From contig WHUZ01000042.1 in NCBI GenBank assembly GCA_015179045.1, positions 62,001 through 126,000 of the forward strand: a stretch of 64,000 bases of DNA, given 5' to 3'. The notes beneath the pieces are model-generated. The model did no database searches, was not told where the DNA came from, and was given only the letters and a program-made list of their open reading frames with translations. Of this stretch, positions 10,884 to 20,967 are shown piece after piece; positions within the stretch are counted from its first letter, which is position 1, and each line of letters begins with the position of its first letter. This stretch comes from Kalaharituber pfeilii (lineage: Eukaryota; Ascomycota; Pezizomycetes; Pezizales; Pezizaceae). Both the position numbers and the translations under genes were made by a program.

Positions 10884-11500
10884 TTTTTTTTTTTATATAT
10901 ATATATCATTAATCGCATGCCGCCCAATGGGCTATGGTGATGTTTAGTTACACATAAGAGTGACGAAATGAAAATTAAACATAGAAGAACTGTCTTAGAA
11001 AGGTCTAACCCATCAGTCTCGTCCCGCCTATTCCATCAGTTCCTTCAACAGTCTCCTTCCCCCTCCTTTTTCCTCTTAGGTGGCGTCTTCGAGTCCGCTT
11101 CCCCCCCCGGCCATCTCCTCTTCCACACCTCGCACTCGTTTAGGACGTAGTTTGTGTTCTCCAGGCTTTTGCCGCACCATCTGCACTCCGGCGAATCTGC
11201 TTTTCCGATCCGGTGTCTCCACTGTCTCAACCCCTTATTGCCCAAGATGCCCGCAAGGGTAGCGACAGTGTGTCTGGTGGCTAGTCTCTGGAGGGGTCGA
11301 TAGGATAGCTGTAGTCTGTTTCTCTCGCTCGCTCTCTGTGCCCTCGCGTATTGGCGCATTCCGGCCTCCGTGACTACTTCGTCCTGATACTGTAGCGCGG
11401 TGCCCACTTTGGCGGCCTCATCGGCCAGAGTGTTTCCTTGGATGCCTATATGAGCCTTTACCCACATTACGGCTATGTCTAGGTCGCCTCCATCGCTGTG
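10884..11500 (-). mobile_element. LINE A fragment, RNase H and C-terminal finger
   Basis: Minus-strand LINE: poly-T from 10884, then the complement of the LINE A tail (ATTAATCGCATGCCGCCCAA). The minus frame contains an RNase H segment (MWVKAHIGIQGNTLADEAAK), TLAGILGNKGLRQW and the finger CRWCGKSLENTNYVLNEC. The frame stays open upstream to 11923 by chance, but family similarity stops near 11500. The best-preserved LINE A ORF2 end in the window. Confidence 0.8.
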
Positions 11501-11805
11501 AGGACAAAATCGACATGTAGGATAATATGAGCCACATGAAGCTAATAAAGAACACAGCGCAACGTTTCCAGCGGACTCTCTGGTGGAGTTGATACGGCGG
11601 GGGAGAGGTGACGTAGCGGGAAATTCGTAAAGTATTTGGTCAGCGATTTTACTATTATTACATTTCTGTTTTATTTTTAAATATATATCACCTTTGTACG
11701 CATTTTCGTCATAGCCCCCAGGGGCAACATAAGAGTAGCGATATGTTTTTTTTTTTTTTTTGGCAAAAAAGGATAGACGGAATCGTTTTCTTACGAGATG
11801 AGAAG
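11501..11805. other. Intergenic between LINE pieces
   Basis: No recognisable content, apart from a T-rich tract near 11745-11761. Confidence 0.4.
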
Positions 11806-12281
11806 CCTTCATGGCATTAGCTGAATATGCCTTCGTCCAGTATCTGAAGAAGGGCAAGGACAGGAGGGAGATCGGAAACTGCAGACCAATAACGCTCCTC
11901 AACACGGTGGCCAAGCTGGTCACAAAGTGGTAGCCAACGTAAATTTACTGCAGTCTCACAATACGCTATTCCATAGTTCCCAGATTGGAGGAAGATCATT
12001 CAGTGGGGTGGAGAACCTGCAACGGCAGATAGTGAAGGGGGGAAGGGACAAGAGGGAGTGGACAGTAATCTCAATTTTGAGACGACATCCAGTCTGCCTT
12101 CAACCTCACAAGCAGAGAAACGATCATGGCCCAGATTCAGAATGTAAGGAGGACGTAGCCGCGTTCATTGGTGTATTGCTCCAACCCACGGCCTTCACCT
12201 TGAGCTGTGATGACAGGGAAGGACCACAGCCACCATGACCGATGGAACGCCCCAAGGTTCACTCTTATCACCAGCTGGTAT
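11806..12281 (+). pseudogene. LINE reverse transcriptase fragment
   Basis: Plus-strand remnant of a Tad1-like reverse transcriptase. Recognisable blocks in shifting frames are NCRPITLLNTVAKLVTK, DIQSAFN (the first catalytic Asp block of LINE RTs) and DGTPQGSLLSP just before 12281. Stops and frameshifts separate them. It ends where the LINE C poly-T begins, so LINE C appears to have inserted into it. Confidence 0.7.
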
Positions 12282-12691
12282 TTTTTTTGGTCACGTAACC
12301 CCGCGTTCAGGCTCCCAGCCTACAGTACGAAAAAACCCCCATTTTGGGTCACCGTATTGGTTCCGTGTTCATACAATAAATAATTCCAAATTGTGTTAAA
12401 TTTAGCTTCGTAGAGTTTAGTACAGAATTACAGCTGTAAATCCGGTAACACCAAGGACACCAGAGCAGTTAATATATTTACACCCATTAATTGTGAAAAT
12501 CTCGTGATAACACCGCTTTTAGGTTAATTGATTCTAATAGATTTTAACTATTTTTGCTACATACATAGTAAAAAACTTGATAACCAACCTATAGCAAGAA
12601 TAAAGAGAAGAAAATAAAAGATATGTTATTAAGCAAATACATGATCTTTTCTATCTAATTAAAGCAAATTTGTTAGGCGTTCATTTCGCCA

Positions 12692-13509
12692 CTACATTGT
12701 ACTACTATTTAATGTAATAGGTGCAACAGGTATCAATTCCGTCTCAATCTCATCTGCTGTCAATGGCCTTGCTCTTGTCACTGGCAACATATGTACAAAC
12801 CCAGCATCAGAATCAATAGCAGAGATGCCAATAATTTGAAAATTTTCATCACAATCAAAAGAATAAACATCTGCATCTACTGCATAGTCATGAAAGACTT
12901 GAGTACCATTATAAACTATAACAAAGATTCGATCTTCATCAACTCGTTTATGAGTGAATATACTATGGATGCATGCTGGTATTAATCTGGAGATCGAATT
13001 TTTAGTATGTAAAAGGATAAAACGTCCACCTTTTAAAGTCATAACTTTCTCTTTTTTTCCGAGCTGAGGCATAAGATAAGCTTTGGCATAATAATGAACT
13101 TTCCTTGCACCAAAATCATTATTTCTATGCCATAATCTCGTTTATATGCCTCCAAAAGCTTTTTCTCAGAAATTGTTGTTGGAAAGCAGTTCGGATCAGA
13201 TAAGGTAGTCTGTGGAGCGTTTATAAGAGCCGTTTGCTTCTTAGTTAGTTTAGTTGCTACACGGAGCTTATAAAACGGAGGCGGTGGTGAGGCGGTGGTG
13301 GAGGCGGTGGAGGAGGCCCGGGCGATGGAGGTAGATCTTGTTGGGGCCTGAGCTTTCTACGTAAAGCCTTCTTTTTATACCCTAAATTAAAGAATTAGCT
13401 TTCTTCTTGAGAGAATATATCTAATAAGTAGTTACTTACGCTTTACTTGACGGCCATCTTCATTATCTTGTAAATCAGCATATCGTGATCTTGAGCCGGC
13501 CCAGGACAT
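12692..13509 (-). CDS. Orphan gene of the 4.3-kb element, frame broken
   Basis: Exon 1 is 13509-13440 (starting MSWAGSRSRYADLQDN). A 58-bp GTAAGT...TTTAG intron follows, and exon 2 runs 13381-12692. Exon 2 starts with a basic stretch (RYKKKALRRKLRPQQ) and a proline-rich run. It continues with LWHRNNDFGARKVHYYA and a C-terminal domain with ACIHSIFTHKRVDEDRIF and FDCDENFQIIGIS. Two breaks occur, one in the proline repeat (near 13275) and one near an A3 run (about 13118). Each is repaired by a single added base. I do not recognise the family. It is divergent from the AT-hook gene with ~445 bp between, so the two may share a promoter and act together. Confidence 0.55.
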
Positions 13510-13954
13510 AGTTGTTTATAGTTGGTTTGAGGCCGGGCTTGAGCTTATGCTATGGTGTGTTGAAGTGTTCACCGGAAATATGAGTGCCAAGAATGCCAAG
13601 GTTGTTCCCTCATGGACTTAATGATTTTGGAGCACTTTTCAGTGCAAAAGAAAAAAAAAAAAGAAATTTGCATTCGCGCACAGATGACGAATTCGCATAC
13701 AAATGATGAATTCGTGCACAAATAATGAATTCGAGTGACAATGTGAAAATGATGAGTTTGAGTAACTGCCCCTCTGCTGCTCAGCTGCGCAGTGGCTCAC
13801 TATACCGGTAGGTGCTGATGACTCAACTCACCTTGGCAAAATCTGCCCACACGCCCACTCAGAAATCTCTGCCTCCGTTCTGCACCCATCCACCTTCACC
13901 ACTCTGCACCCATCCACCTTCACCACTCAAGCGCAGCCATCACACATAAAGAAC
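13510..13954. promoter_or_regulatory. Divergent intergenic region of 4.3-kb element
   Basis: It separates the two divergent genes. It holds three spaced copies of a GATGAATTCG-like unit (13683-13733) and a direct repeat of about 24 bp (CTGCACCCATCCACCTTCAC, twice between 13879 and 13928) just before the plus-strand start codon. These are reasonable candidate binding sites for an element-encoded protein; no experiment or family precedent is known to me. Confidence 0.4.
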
Positions 13955-15986
13955 ATGGGTCGCCCTAAGGGATCCAAGAATCGTCGTAAGGTCAACCATA
14001 TAGCCTGTACTTCGGAGTCTTCCTCCCACGTTTCTGACAATAATCTTGACCCTGCTCTACTTTCCTCTGGAGGCGTCCCTCCTTCCACCCTGGTTAATCC
14101 ACTTGCAGCCCAGCATTCTGAATTGTCAAATGATACGCTTGTCTCATTCCAGCGGGATCACTCTGTTTTCTCTCAAGAAACTCTTGAAAGCGTACAAATT
14201 ATTCCTATTTTTGATAGTTAGTGAAATACACTGCTAACGTATTATATTCTTTTCTCTAGCATAATTCCAATCATGATGATTTGCCTAGAAGTGGTACTTT
14301 TACCATTACACTTAACGGAATATGGACAACTACCAGAATCCTTCATGTATTGAACAAGTCTGAGCAAAAACGGAAGGCTGATCAATCTTTTTCAGACACT
14401 GATTTTTTATCCTCTTCGACTGAGGAAGAGACTCGTACTCATGGAAAGCCTGTTACGGCTAGGGTGGAAACTTACCCACCACTGTGGCAAGGGGCAAGGG
14501 TTCCACTACTAACTAGCTGTCACGGCTAAGGTGAAGAGTTACCCGCCAAGGGGATAACGCTTACCCTGTAATCGAACATAAGACCAATGCTGATTGACCG
14601 GACTGATCACCCGTTAGGCTTGGCTGTTGATTCTCGCACTCTTTAGATAGGGTAGTACTACGGAAGGGTGTGTCATTCGGAATGCAGCTTGATGCATACA
14701 CTCGAGTTACGGAAGCTTTATTAATATACGCACATGCATTAGTACATTCGTTATCTTTGTCCCTTACTATTTTTGCATGTTTTCGTTACGTGTGCCTATT
14801 ACCACAGGTATTGGCATTGATAAGAAATCGCCGCGTTGCCAGTCATTTATTCATTTGTTAACTAGTTATGTATGACTGCGCTGAAGTCTATATAAGCGCC
14901 GGCTGGCGATAGCATAGTTAGAAGAATCAAGACACTAGCGGTGTTCTCTAAGTTCTCTATAACTCTGAACCTATCGTTCCCTCATTACGCCCGTGAATCG
15001 CTCCGCTCCGCTGCGCGCTCCACGCCCAACAACTGCCCATTCGGCCCGCCGTATAGACACCTCCGTAGCCATTCCGGCACCGCCGTATACACTCCACCAT
15101 AGCCGTAACATCCGGTGCCTTCCAGCGCCCACCGGAGCCGAGCCCCTCACGCCCGTAACAAAGCCTCGCAAACAACCTCGAGTTGCTCTTGATATTGATA
15201 ATAAGCAGAGATATAATGACTGTATTTGCTATATACGCAGATACTATGCTCGCTACTATTCAATCATTGAGTCTGATCTTTGCGATATTATTCATAAATT
15301 CTTTGACCCAGATCTTCCTGTTAATAGTACTCTTTACAAAAAACTTAGACAGAAGATTAAGGATACTATCCGTAGCTGGCAAACTAGATGGATTTCCAAT
15401 TTTGAGGTATACTTTATAACTTAACAAGTGTTCTTTCTCTACTAACTATAGTAATTATATAGACCCATTGGAATACATTGATTAAAAGCTATTCAGCATA
15501 TGCCGAGTTTCAGAAGAAAAGCTTAATTCTCAAGTATCTTCAGAAGGAATTCACATTAGAAAAATTATATGGTATCATGGATTTTAGAAGAGATTGCATC
15601 GACTTGAGAACAATTACTAAAGGAAGCCGTGCATATGATCTTTGTATCAATGCATACTGTTGGTTTGGTTATTATATTAGGCGTTTTCAGTTATTTCCTA
15701 GTACTAAAGGCAAAACTTTTAATTTAAAAGACAATCTGTTTAATCGTATAAAGCTAGTATGCCGGGCACTAAGTAAGTTATTACTCTTTACTATGACTTG
15801 AAATACTATCTATACTAATTATTCTTAGTCTTTAATGATATTACTATTAATATGATGCTATCTGCTACTCCAAAACCAGAAATCTCACGAAAAGCTAAAC
15901 AATATCGTTCAACAAAAATTACGGAACTTCATCCTATCTTTTATGCTCTCTCTAGTAATCCTATTGATTCGGAACTTAACTTTTGA
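13955..15986 (+). CDS. AT-hook protein of the 4.3-kb element, split by solo LTR
   Basis: Exons: 13955-14191; 14260-14450 continuing at 15166-15406 after the solo LTR; 15463-15772; 15829-15986. All junctions are GT-AG and in phase. The first intron has a CTAAC branch site. With the LTR and one 5-bp duplication ignored, the frame is open for 378 residues. The N-terminus MGRPKGSKNRRK is an AT-hook (GRPKGSK). The middle is helical and rich in Tyr/Arg (CICYIRRYYARYYSIIES, IRSWQTRWISNFE). The C-terminus is basic. No catalytic motif or known family is seen. AT-hooks bind the minor groove of AT-rich DNA, fitting the AT-rich element. It could be the element's DNA-recognition subunit; that is inference. 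The present copy is disrupted. Confidence 0.65.
14451..15160. mobile_element. Solo LTR inserted in AT-hook gene
   Basis: The 710-bp sequence begins TGTTACGGCT and ends CCCGTAACA, with TG...CA ends and a 7-bp inverted terminus (TGTTACG/CGTAACA). It is flanked by the exact 5-bp duplication AAGCC (14446-14450, 15161-15165). There is no internal coding region, so it is a solo LTR left by recombination. A TATATAAGCG box stands near 14889. The parent element is not in the window. Confidence 0.88.
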
Positions 15987-16933
15987 TTGCTTGAGCTATA
16001 ACTTTTCTTACTATCTTTTATATTTAATTCTTCTTAATTTACTCTTTTTATTTGTATCTATTTAGGTAGTTTTAAGTAGTAGAAATAATTATTAAGATAT
16101 ACTATTATAGATACGTTTAATTGAAAACTATTTCATATTAGCATTATAGTTTATAAAAACCCTTGCTATTGTAAGAAATATACTGCTATAGAATAATATA
16201 GTCAGAAACATATTATTATAGTAAAAAAATTACTATTAAATTTTTATAACAGTACAGATAAATATATAATTATCTTAAAAATATAGTTGTAGTATTTACA
16301 TAGTTGATATTAGTACTTGATTAGAATACATATACTGTTTGGTATAGAAACTTGTATTAGAGCTCACATTATTAAGCAATTTAACCTATTGGGTAAGTTC
16401 TTAGATTGCAGATATTTTACTGTTGTGTATCTGGATTGTGTAGTTTATACTAACCACTTGGCGTGACCTAACTGTTTTTCCACCGCAAAACCGTTTTCCT
16501 ATAACAAACCGGTTATGCATGAACCTTGTACAAGAACCCATTCCCAGTACTAACGGAAATTTGCCCATTCACAATAATATTACGGTTATAAAAAATGGGG
16601 TTTTTTTCGTACAGTATGACAGGGACCCATGTACCCGGGTCAGGTTAGGCATCTACCTATTTACCCTACGTAGACATACTAGGTACTTAACGTACCCTCC
16701 GGTCGATCCGGCGAAGCATTCCTCCACCGGGCTGCCCTCTTCATCGTCCTGCTTCCTCCCTTTCTCCTCTAAGTGCTCCATTCTTTGCCACGTGGCTACT
16801 TCATTCTCTGATTCACCACACTCAAATACCGCATGCCGTGTGCTCCACGCCTCCCCGCAGGTGCAGCGCACCCCCTCCTTCCCACCACGGATCTTCCTCC
16901 TCCGCGTCGGCCTCTTTGGTCGACACCACAGCC

Positions 16934-17395
16934 ATGAAAGCACCACCCCGTATAGAGGAGCCTCCGAGCACGACTCCACCTCCCCCCACCGCCAGGAAGG
17001 GCAAAGGAAAGTTGCCGAGCCAAGACGAAGCGTTCAAGCGCCACCTGGCAGCCACCTCACGCAAAGTTCCCTCTCCCCGCCCCAAGAACACCTCCACCTC
17101 CCCACCAACCAACCCCGATGCCACCACCAGATTCAAAACCGGCACCGTAGTACACAGGATCGCCCTGCGGAAGGACCTAGAGAAGGTCAGACAATGGTTG
17201 GAGGCAGCGAATAAGGAATTGGGAAAGATCACCGGAATTCGCTGGCTGAGGAAGAAGACCACGCTGGTGGAGGAAGGAAAGAAAACCAGCTCGGTGGTAG
17301 TTTACTTGGAGAAGGAGACTGAGGTTGGGAGGGTGAGGCTCGGGGGACGTTGGCTGAGGTCGGACCAGTATGAATCGGAGAGGGGACGGAAATAG
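16934..17395 (+). CDS. LINE ORF1 (Gag-like) protein, short form
   Basis: Open frame of 153 residues from MKAPPRIEEPPS. The N-terminal half is Pro/Ser/Thr-rich and basic. The second half (VVHRIALRKDLEKVRQWLEA, then KKTSSVVVYLEKETEV and GGRWLRSDQYESERGRK) resembles the RNA-binding part of fungal Tad1-type ORF1 proteins just before their zinc knuckles, which are missing. The stop at 17393-17395 leads directly into the LINE tail. It lies between LINE C and the 10.1-kb element. Low confidence that it is functional. Confidence 0.5.
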   Translation: MKAPPRIEEPPSTTPPPPTARKGKGKLPSQDEAFKRHLAATSRKVPSPRPKNTSTSPPTNPDATTRFKTGTVVHRIALRKDLEKVRQWLEAANKELGKITGIRWLRKKTTLVEEGKKTSSVVVYLEKETEVGRVRLGGRWLRSDQYESERGRK

Positions 17396-17522
17396 GACAT
17401 ACCGGGCCTGCCACCCGCACCATGAAGGAGTCTTGCGGGCATTACATGTAGGGAGGGTAGTTAGACGCAGCGGTTGACTTCTTTTCTTTTCTTTTCGGTT
17501 ATAATAAACCCTCGTCATAGCC

Positions 17523-17599
17523 TTTTCTCGTGCCCAGACTCTCTTGGCACGCTTAAATAATTCGCGAAAGGAAGAGAGTCTGGTACGAAACATCTCCGA
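17523..17599 (+). repeat. Left TIR of 10.1-kb element
   Basis: The 77 bp start TTTTCTCGTGCCCAGACTCT and end ACATCTCCGA. Within it CCAGACTCTCT (17535-17545) pairs with AGAGAGTCTGG (17573-17583), so each TIR can itself fold into a hairpin. Confidence 0.88.
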
Positions 17600-17646
17600 G
17601 GTCTAGCTTACTTTTGCTCCGGTCCCGGAGCTGGGTAGCGCATGAC

Positions 17647-17678
17647 ACTAAAATAGCGCTGCATGGCGCTATTTTAGT
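17647..17678. repeat. 13-bp perfect hairpin before DUF6589 gene
   Basis: ACTAAAATAGCGC (17647-17659) and GCGCTATTTTAGT (17666-17678) are perfect inverted arms around a 6-bp loop, about 70 bp before the start codon. It could be an operator, a transposase site or a 5' UTR structure. Confidence 0.6.
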
Positions 17679-17749
17679 CTCATGCCATAGTCAAAACATG
17701 CCGACTGTATCCAAACAAGAAACAAAACATACTTAAAGGACAATTGAAA

Positions 17750-20700
17750 ATGGATACACAACTGCCCGGCGACTCCACCAGCACAGCAGAAGATTGGGAA
17801 CCAGCAGTCTGGAACATCTTGGCCAGTATTCGAGACCATGGAATGGATATAGCAACATTTTTTGAACGTGTTATGAAGAGTTCAACTCCACGCTTGAAGC
17901 AGAAGGCAGGGGTATTCTTCGCAAAGGATGGCTTCCAGCGAGTATTTGAGGCAATGCCACCGCATATGGAGTTTGACCCTAAGAAGCGGAGTTTGAATGC
18001 AAGCAGGAGTGTGATTGAGTTGAAACAACGGATGGGATTATCTTTGGGGAAACTTGTTCATGTTGTTCTAGAATCAGAGCTCCGTGCATATTGCAGTAAT
18101 GCAGAGTCGAGAATGGGAGTAGGAAATATAACTCCCGAAGTTGCGAAAACAGTAACCTTTGAGAAACTCAAGCAAAACTTTGAAGAGTGCTGCCCACGGC
18201 TCTCCGGGATTGTACAGGCGGTATGCCAGGGGAACGGGAGTGGACGAGATGAAAAAGACGATAGTGATAGAAATCGAGAGGTAATATGTACGGTGGTGTT
18301 ATGCATGATGGGGTTCGCACGATCCAGGAGAAGCAATCGCCTACAGACATTAGTGGGTTACTATCTTCAGGCAAATACAGTTTCCAGACAGGCAATCGGC
18401 TTCTTAAACCATATCGGACTAAGCGTCTCCTACAGCTCAATCTGCGAGTCTATGAAGTCAATGGGATCAGCTAACTTGAAACTTATAAGGAAAAGAATTT
18501 GGGAGGTATGTGAATGAGCTCGGGCATGGATAATCATTGACCTAATAGAGTTATAGGGGGAGCCTTTTGGATGGATGTGGGATAATATGACAATTGCTCA
18601 AAACAAGACAGAACAAAGTATTGCTAATCGAAAGGGGTTAACACAATATACTGCATGTGCATTATGGTTCCTACATATTCCCAAACCAGAAGCCGGTTCT
18701 GAATACGAGGAGGTTTATGCCGAATTAATGAGCAAATCAGCTCAAGGAAGCCCACCAGGTATGGATATGAAGCTTCTCAAAAAAACGGTGATAAACTATG
18801 AGGGTATTGATCGGTTATGGCTGCTATCAATGCAATCTTATGCCGAATATATGCCATACCGTATGGTGGTTCATTTGTCGGATGTCTTGTGGAAGTTCTT
18901 CGGGGATGTGCTGAAAGCCAAAGTAAGTCAAGCGAAGAAAGATAAGCGTGCATATAGTGCACGACCGGAGTTCGAGAAAATTTATCAGATTCCACTCATG
19001 AAATCTGAAGTACATGCTCTTTCATCTCTAGAATTGGATGAAACTAGTATCGAAGGAACGGCTCAAATCCTGGATGCATTACATCGAGAAACAGAAATGA
19101 CAGTGGAATCATTCCTTGGTCGTGCAGTAGTACATGCAGGAGATTTGGGGACCCTGATGAAAGTTGAAACCCTAAAGCAATTGCGGATGAGAGAGTTTGT
19201 TCATAATCGGCATAACCATCTGGTTCGGCATGAGGGACTATTCCATATGGAGATGGCAGCAGAGGATATGCTGTTTCGAGCGCATTGGGGTCGTGAGGAT
19301 GGAATGGATCCGGGGTCATTATGCCATTTGAAACATGTATTGGGATTGAAGGGGATTAATGGAGAGATGCCGGAGTATAATGCCTGTCGGCGTTTTACAC
19401 GGACATGCGGAGAAGGATTTATACTGGCAGCAATTTGCACGGAAGCCAGAGTAAGTTATATTTGGTGTTCTTGTACCCGGATTGGGGCACAGTCTGGGCA
19501 CGAGAGTAGATTTGACCATGAGCGGCACAGAAGCTAATCTGGTGACCTAGGTTGAAAATATAGGTGAACTGCGAGCAAAGTTGGGGGAGGGCCTAGATTA
19601 TGTGAATGTATGCCAGGCAGTAGTACGACGGCTATGTACACCGCGGACAGTCAGCATCCTCCGGGAAAGGGCAGAGAATATAGCACGGGAATCCTGGGCA
19701 GAAATGATGAAAACAAAAAAGAAAACGGAGCGTGTTGGGGATGAGTTGAATAAAAAGGCGTTCTTGAAGCGTGTGGCGCTTGAGAACCGGGACGTGGTCT
19801 ATGAAAATTTCGTGCTGTATTTGCAGCATTATTTGGTAGTAAGAGATTTCCACTATAATATTAGGTGAGTGCTGCTGATGAATGTTTGTGTTCGCCTCTG
19901 GTGGCTGATAACTGAACAGTGTAGGAGATTCGGGAGCGGTGTTGAAGGATATAGAGCCGCTTGCTGTATGGTTTGCCGGAAGTGGTAAGGGTCATTATGC
20001 TAAGGCGACAACGAATCTTCTATTGGATAATGCGGTAGTGTGGACACCACATATGCGATATGAGTGGTTGAACAACATCCTGCTGAACTTGAGCGGTAGA
20101 CCTGGAAAGTATATGGGCATCGATAAAGTGAATGAAATCGTTGTTCGGAAGGTCAAAGATCAGCACAACCCCAGAAGCGCATGGCAGAGCAAGGATTTTT
20201 TTCTGAATTCAGTATCTCAAAATGCGTTTATGTTCAATGAGGTAAAAAAGGCTATGAATAATGGAGCACACGTCCCGCACTATGGGACTAAACATGGAGT
20301 AGTGGAAGATAAAAATGATATAGAATTGGTGGTGGATATCCTGTTGCAAGGCGAGATCCTGGAGTACAAAAAGGTCGGTATATTGCAGGCTCGACTCACA
20401 ATCCAGTGGAAGTGAAACAAGCACTGGACTTATTTGCTTCGGGGGCGCGAAAAATCATGAACACTCCTTTCCTAGATAAAATAATTGAGGAACGTCTAGG
20501 TGGATTGATTGGAGATGATTCGGATGAAGAGATTGATGATTACCTCCGAGAGGAGATTGAAGCGGAGTTAGAGTATAGAGCGCAGGAGGGATCAGGCGAT
20601 GGCAATCAAGATTTGACAATGGAAGACGAACAGGCCACAGGAGGTGCGTTGGACCAGCGAGAGCAAAGAGATGATGTGGATGTGGAAGATGATGACCTTG

Positions 20701-20840
20701 ATTATGGGGATATTCTGTATAGTCAAACAGATAGAAGGGAACCATGGCGGGATGGGGATCATTTCGAATTAGAAATGGAAGATCATGAGCTAGAAGACTT
20801 GATGGACTATGTAGATTCGGAAGATGAAGGTACGCAGTGA
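17750..20840 (+). CDS. DUF6589-type protein, candidate transposase
   Basis: Four exons: 17750-18505, 18557-19450, 19551-19864, 19920-20840. All introns are GT-AG and phases agree. ATG 17750 is the first in frame. The exon 1 region is helical. Exon 2 carries the family hallmarks WDNMTIAQNKTEQS and, further on, HAGDLGTLMKVETLKQLRM, GLFHMEMAAEDML. Exon 4 adds VGDSGAVLKDIEPL and AGSGKGHYAKATTNLLLD. These match my knowledge of fungal DUF6589 proteins, whose function is unknown. The C-terminus is strongly acidic. One break occurs at the A5 run 20368-20372: the frame ends soon after EILEYKK, while a -1 shift continues with GRYIAGSTHNPVEVKQALD. One added A would give about 961 residues. A programmed -1 shift on AAAAAG is the less likely alternative. 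Confidence 0.75.
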
Positions 20841-20967
20841 AGGAGAGGGTGAGGATGCGGAAACGAGCAGATATGAGTAAAGGAGCAGAAATGACTACAT
20901 AAATTGAGCAGGAATGTAACATCACTATGCAATATGGGTATGTCAGTACTTATACAAGGATATAGCA

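Larger units (their letters stand above)
12323..16614. mobile_element. 4.29-kb two-gene TIR element at a TA site
   Basis: The left end is CAGTACGAAAAAACCCCCAT and the right end reversed is CTGTACGAAAAAAACCCCAT, an imperfect inverted repeat of about 23 bp. TA flanks it (12321-12322, 16615-16616). Removing the element leaves CAGCCTATGACAGGG, matching the LINE C consensus CAGCCTATGGCAGGG, so the boundaries are well supported. The interior is markedly AT-rich and carries two divergent genes: a minus-strand orphan (13509-12692) and a plus-strand AT-hook gene (13955-15986). CAGT ends and a TA target recall Fot1/pogo, but no DDE transposase is recognised. A solo LTR interrupts the plus gene. Confidence 0.75.

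Noticed and set aside
11501..11923. Upstream extension of the LINE A RNase H frame
   Set aside because: The frame stays open but similarity to other LINE A copies ends near 11500 and a plus-strand RT fragment begins at about 11806.
12321..16616. 7-bp target duplication TACAGTA around the 4.3-kb element
   Set aside because: Excising with TACAGTA leaves five extra bases compared with other LINE C copies, whereas TA with CAGTACG ends restores the consensus. The longer match arises because the right TIR itself ends TACAG before the TA.
17744..17749. Upstream TTG start for the DUF6589 gene
   Set aside because: The frame opens at TTG two codons earlier, but the first ATG at 17750 is the natural start. 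The same reasoning sets starts at 6705 and 52845.
19925..20405. Very short intron (about 29-33 bp) to explain the late DUF6589 frame change
   Set aside because: The shift can be bridged by GTATAT...CAG but the intron would be far below viable fungal length, and the bridged sequence itself encodes family-like protein in the -1 frame. A single-base deletion explains it better.
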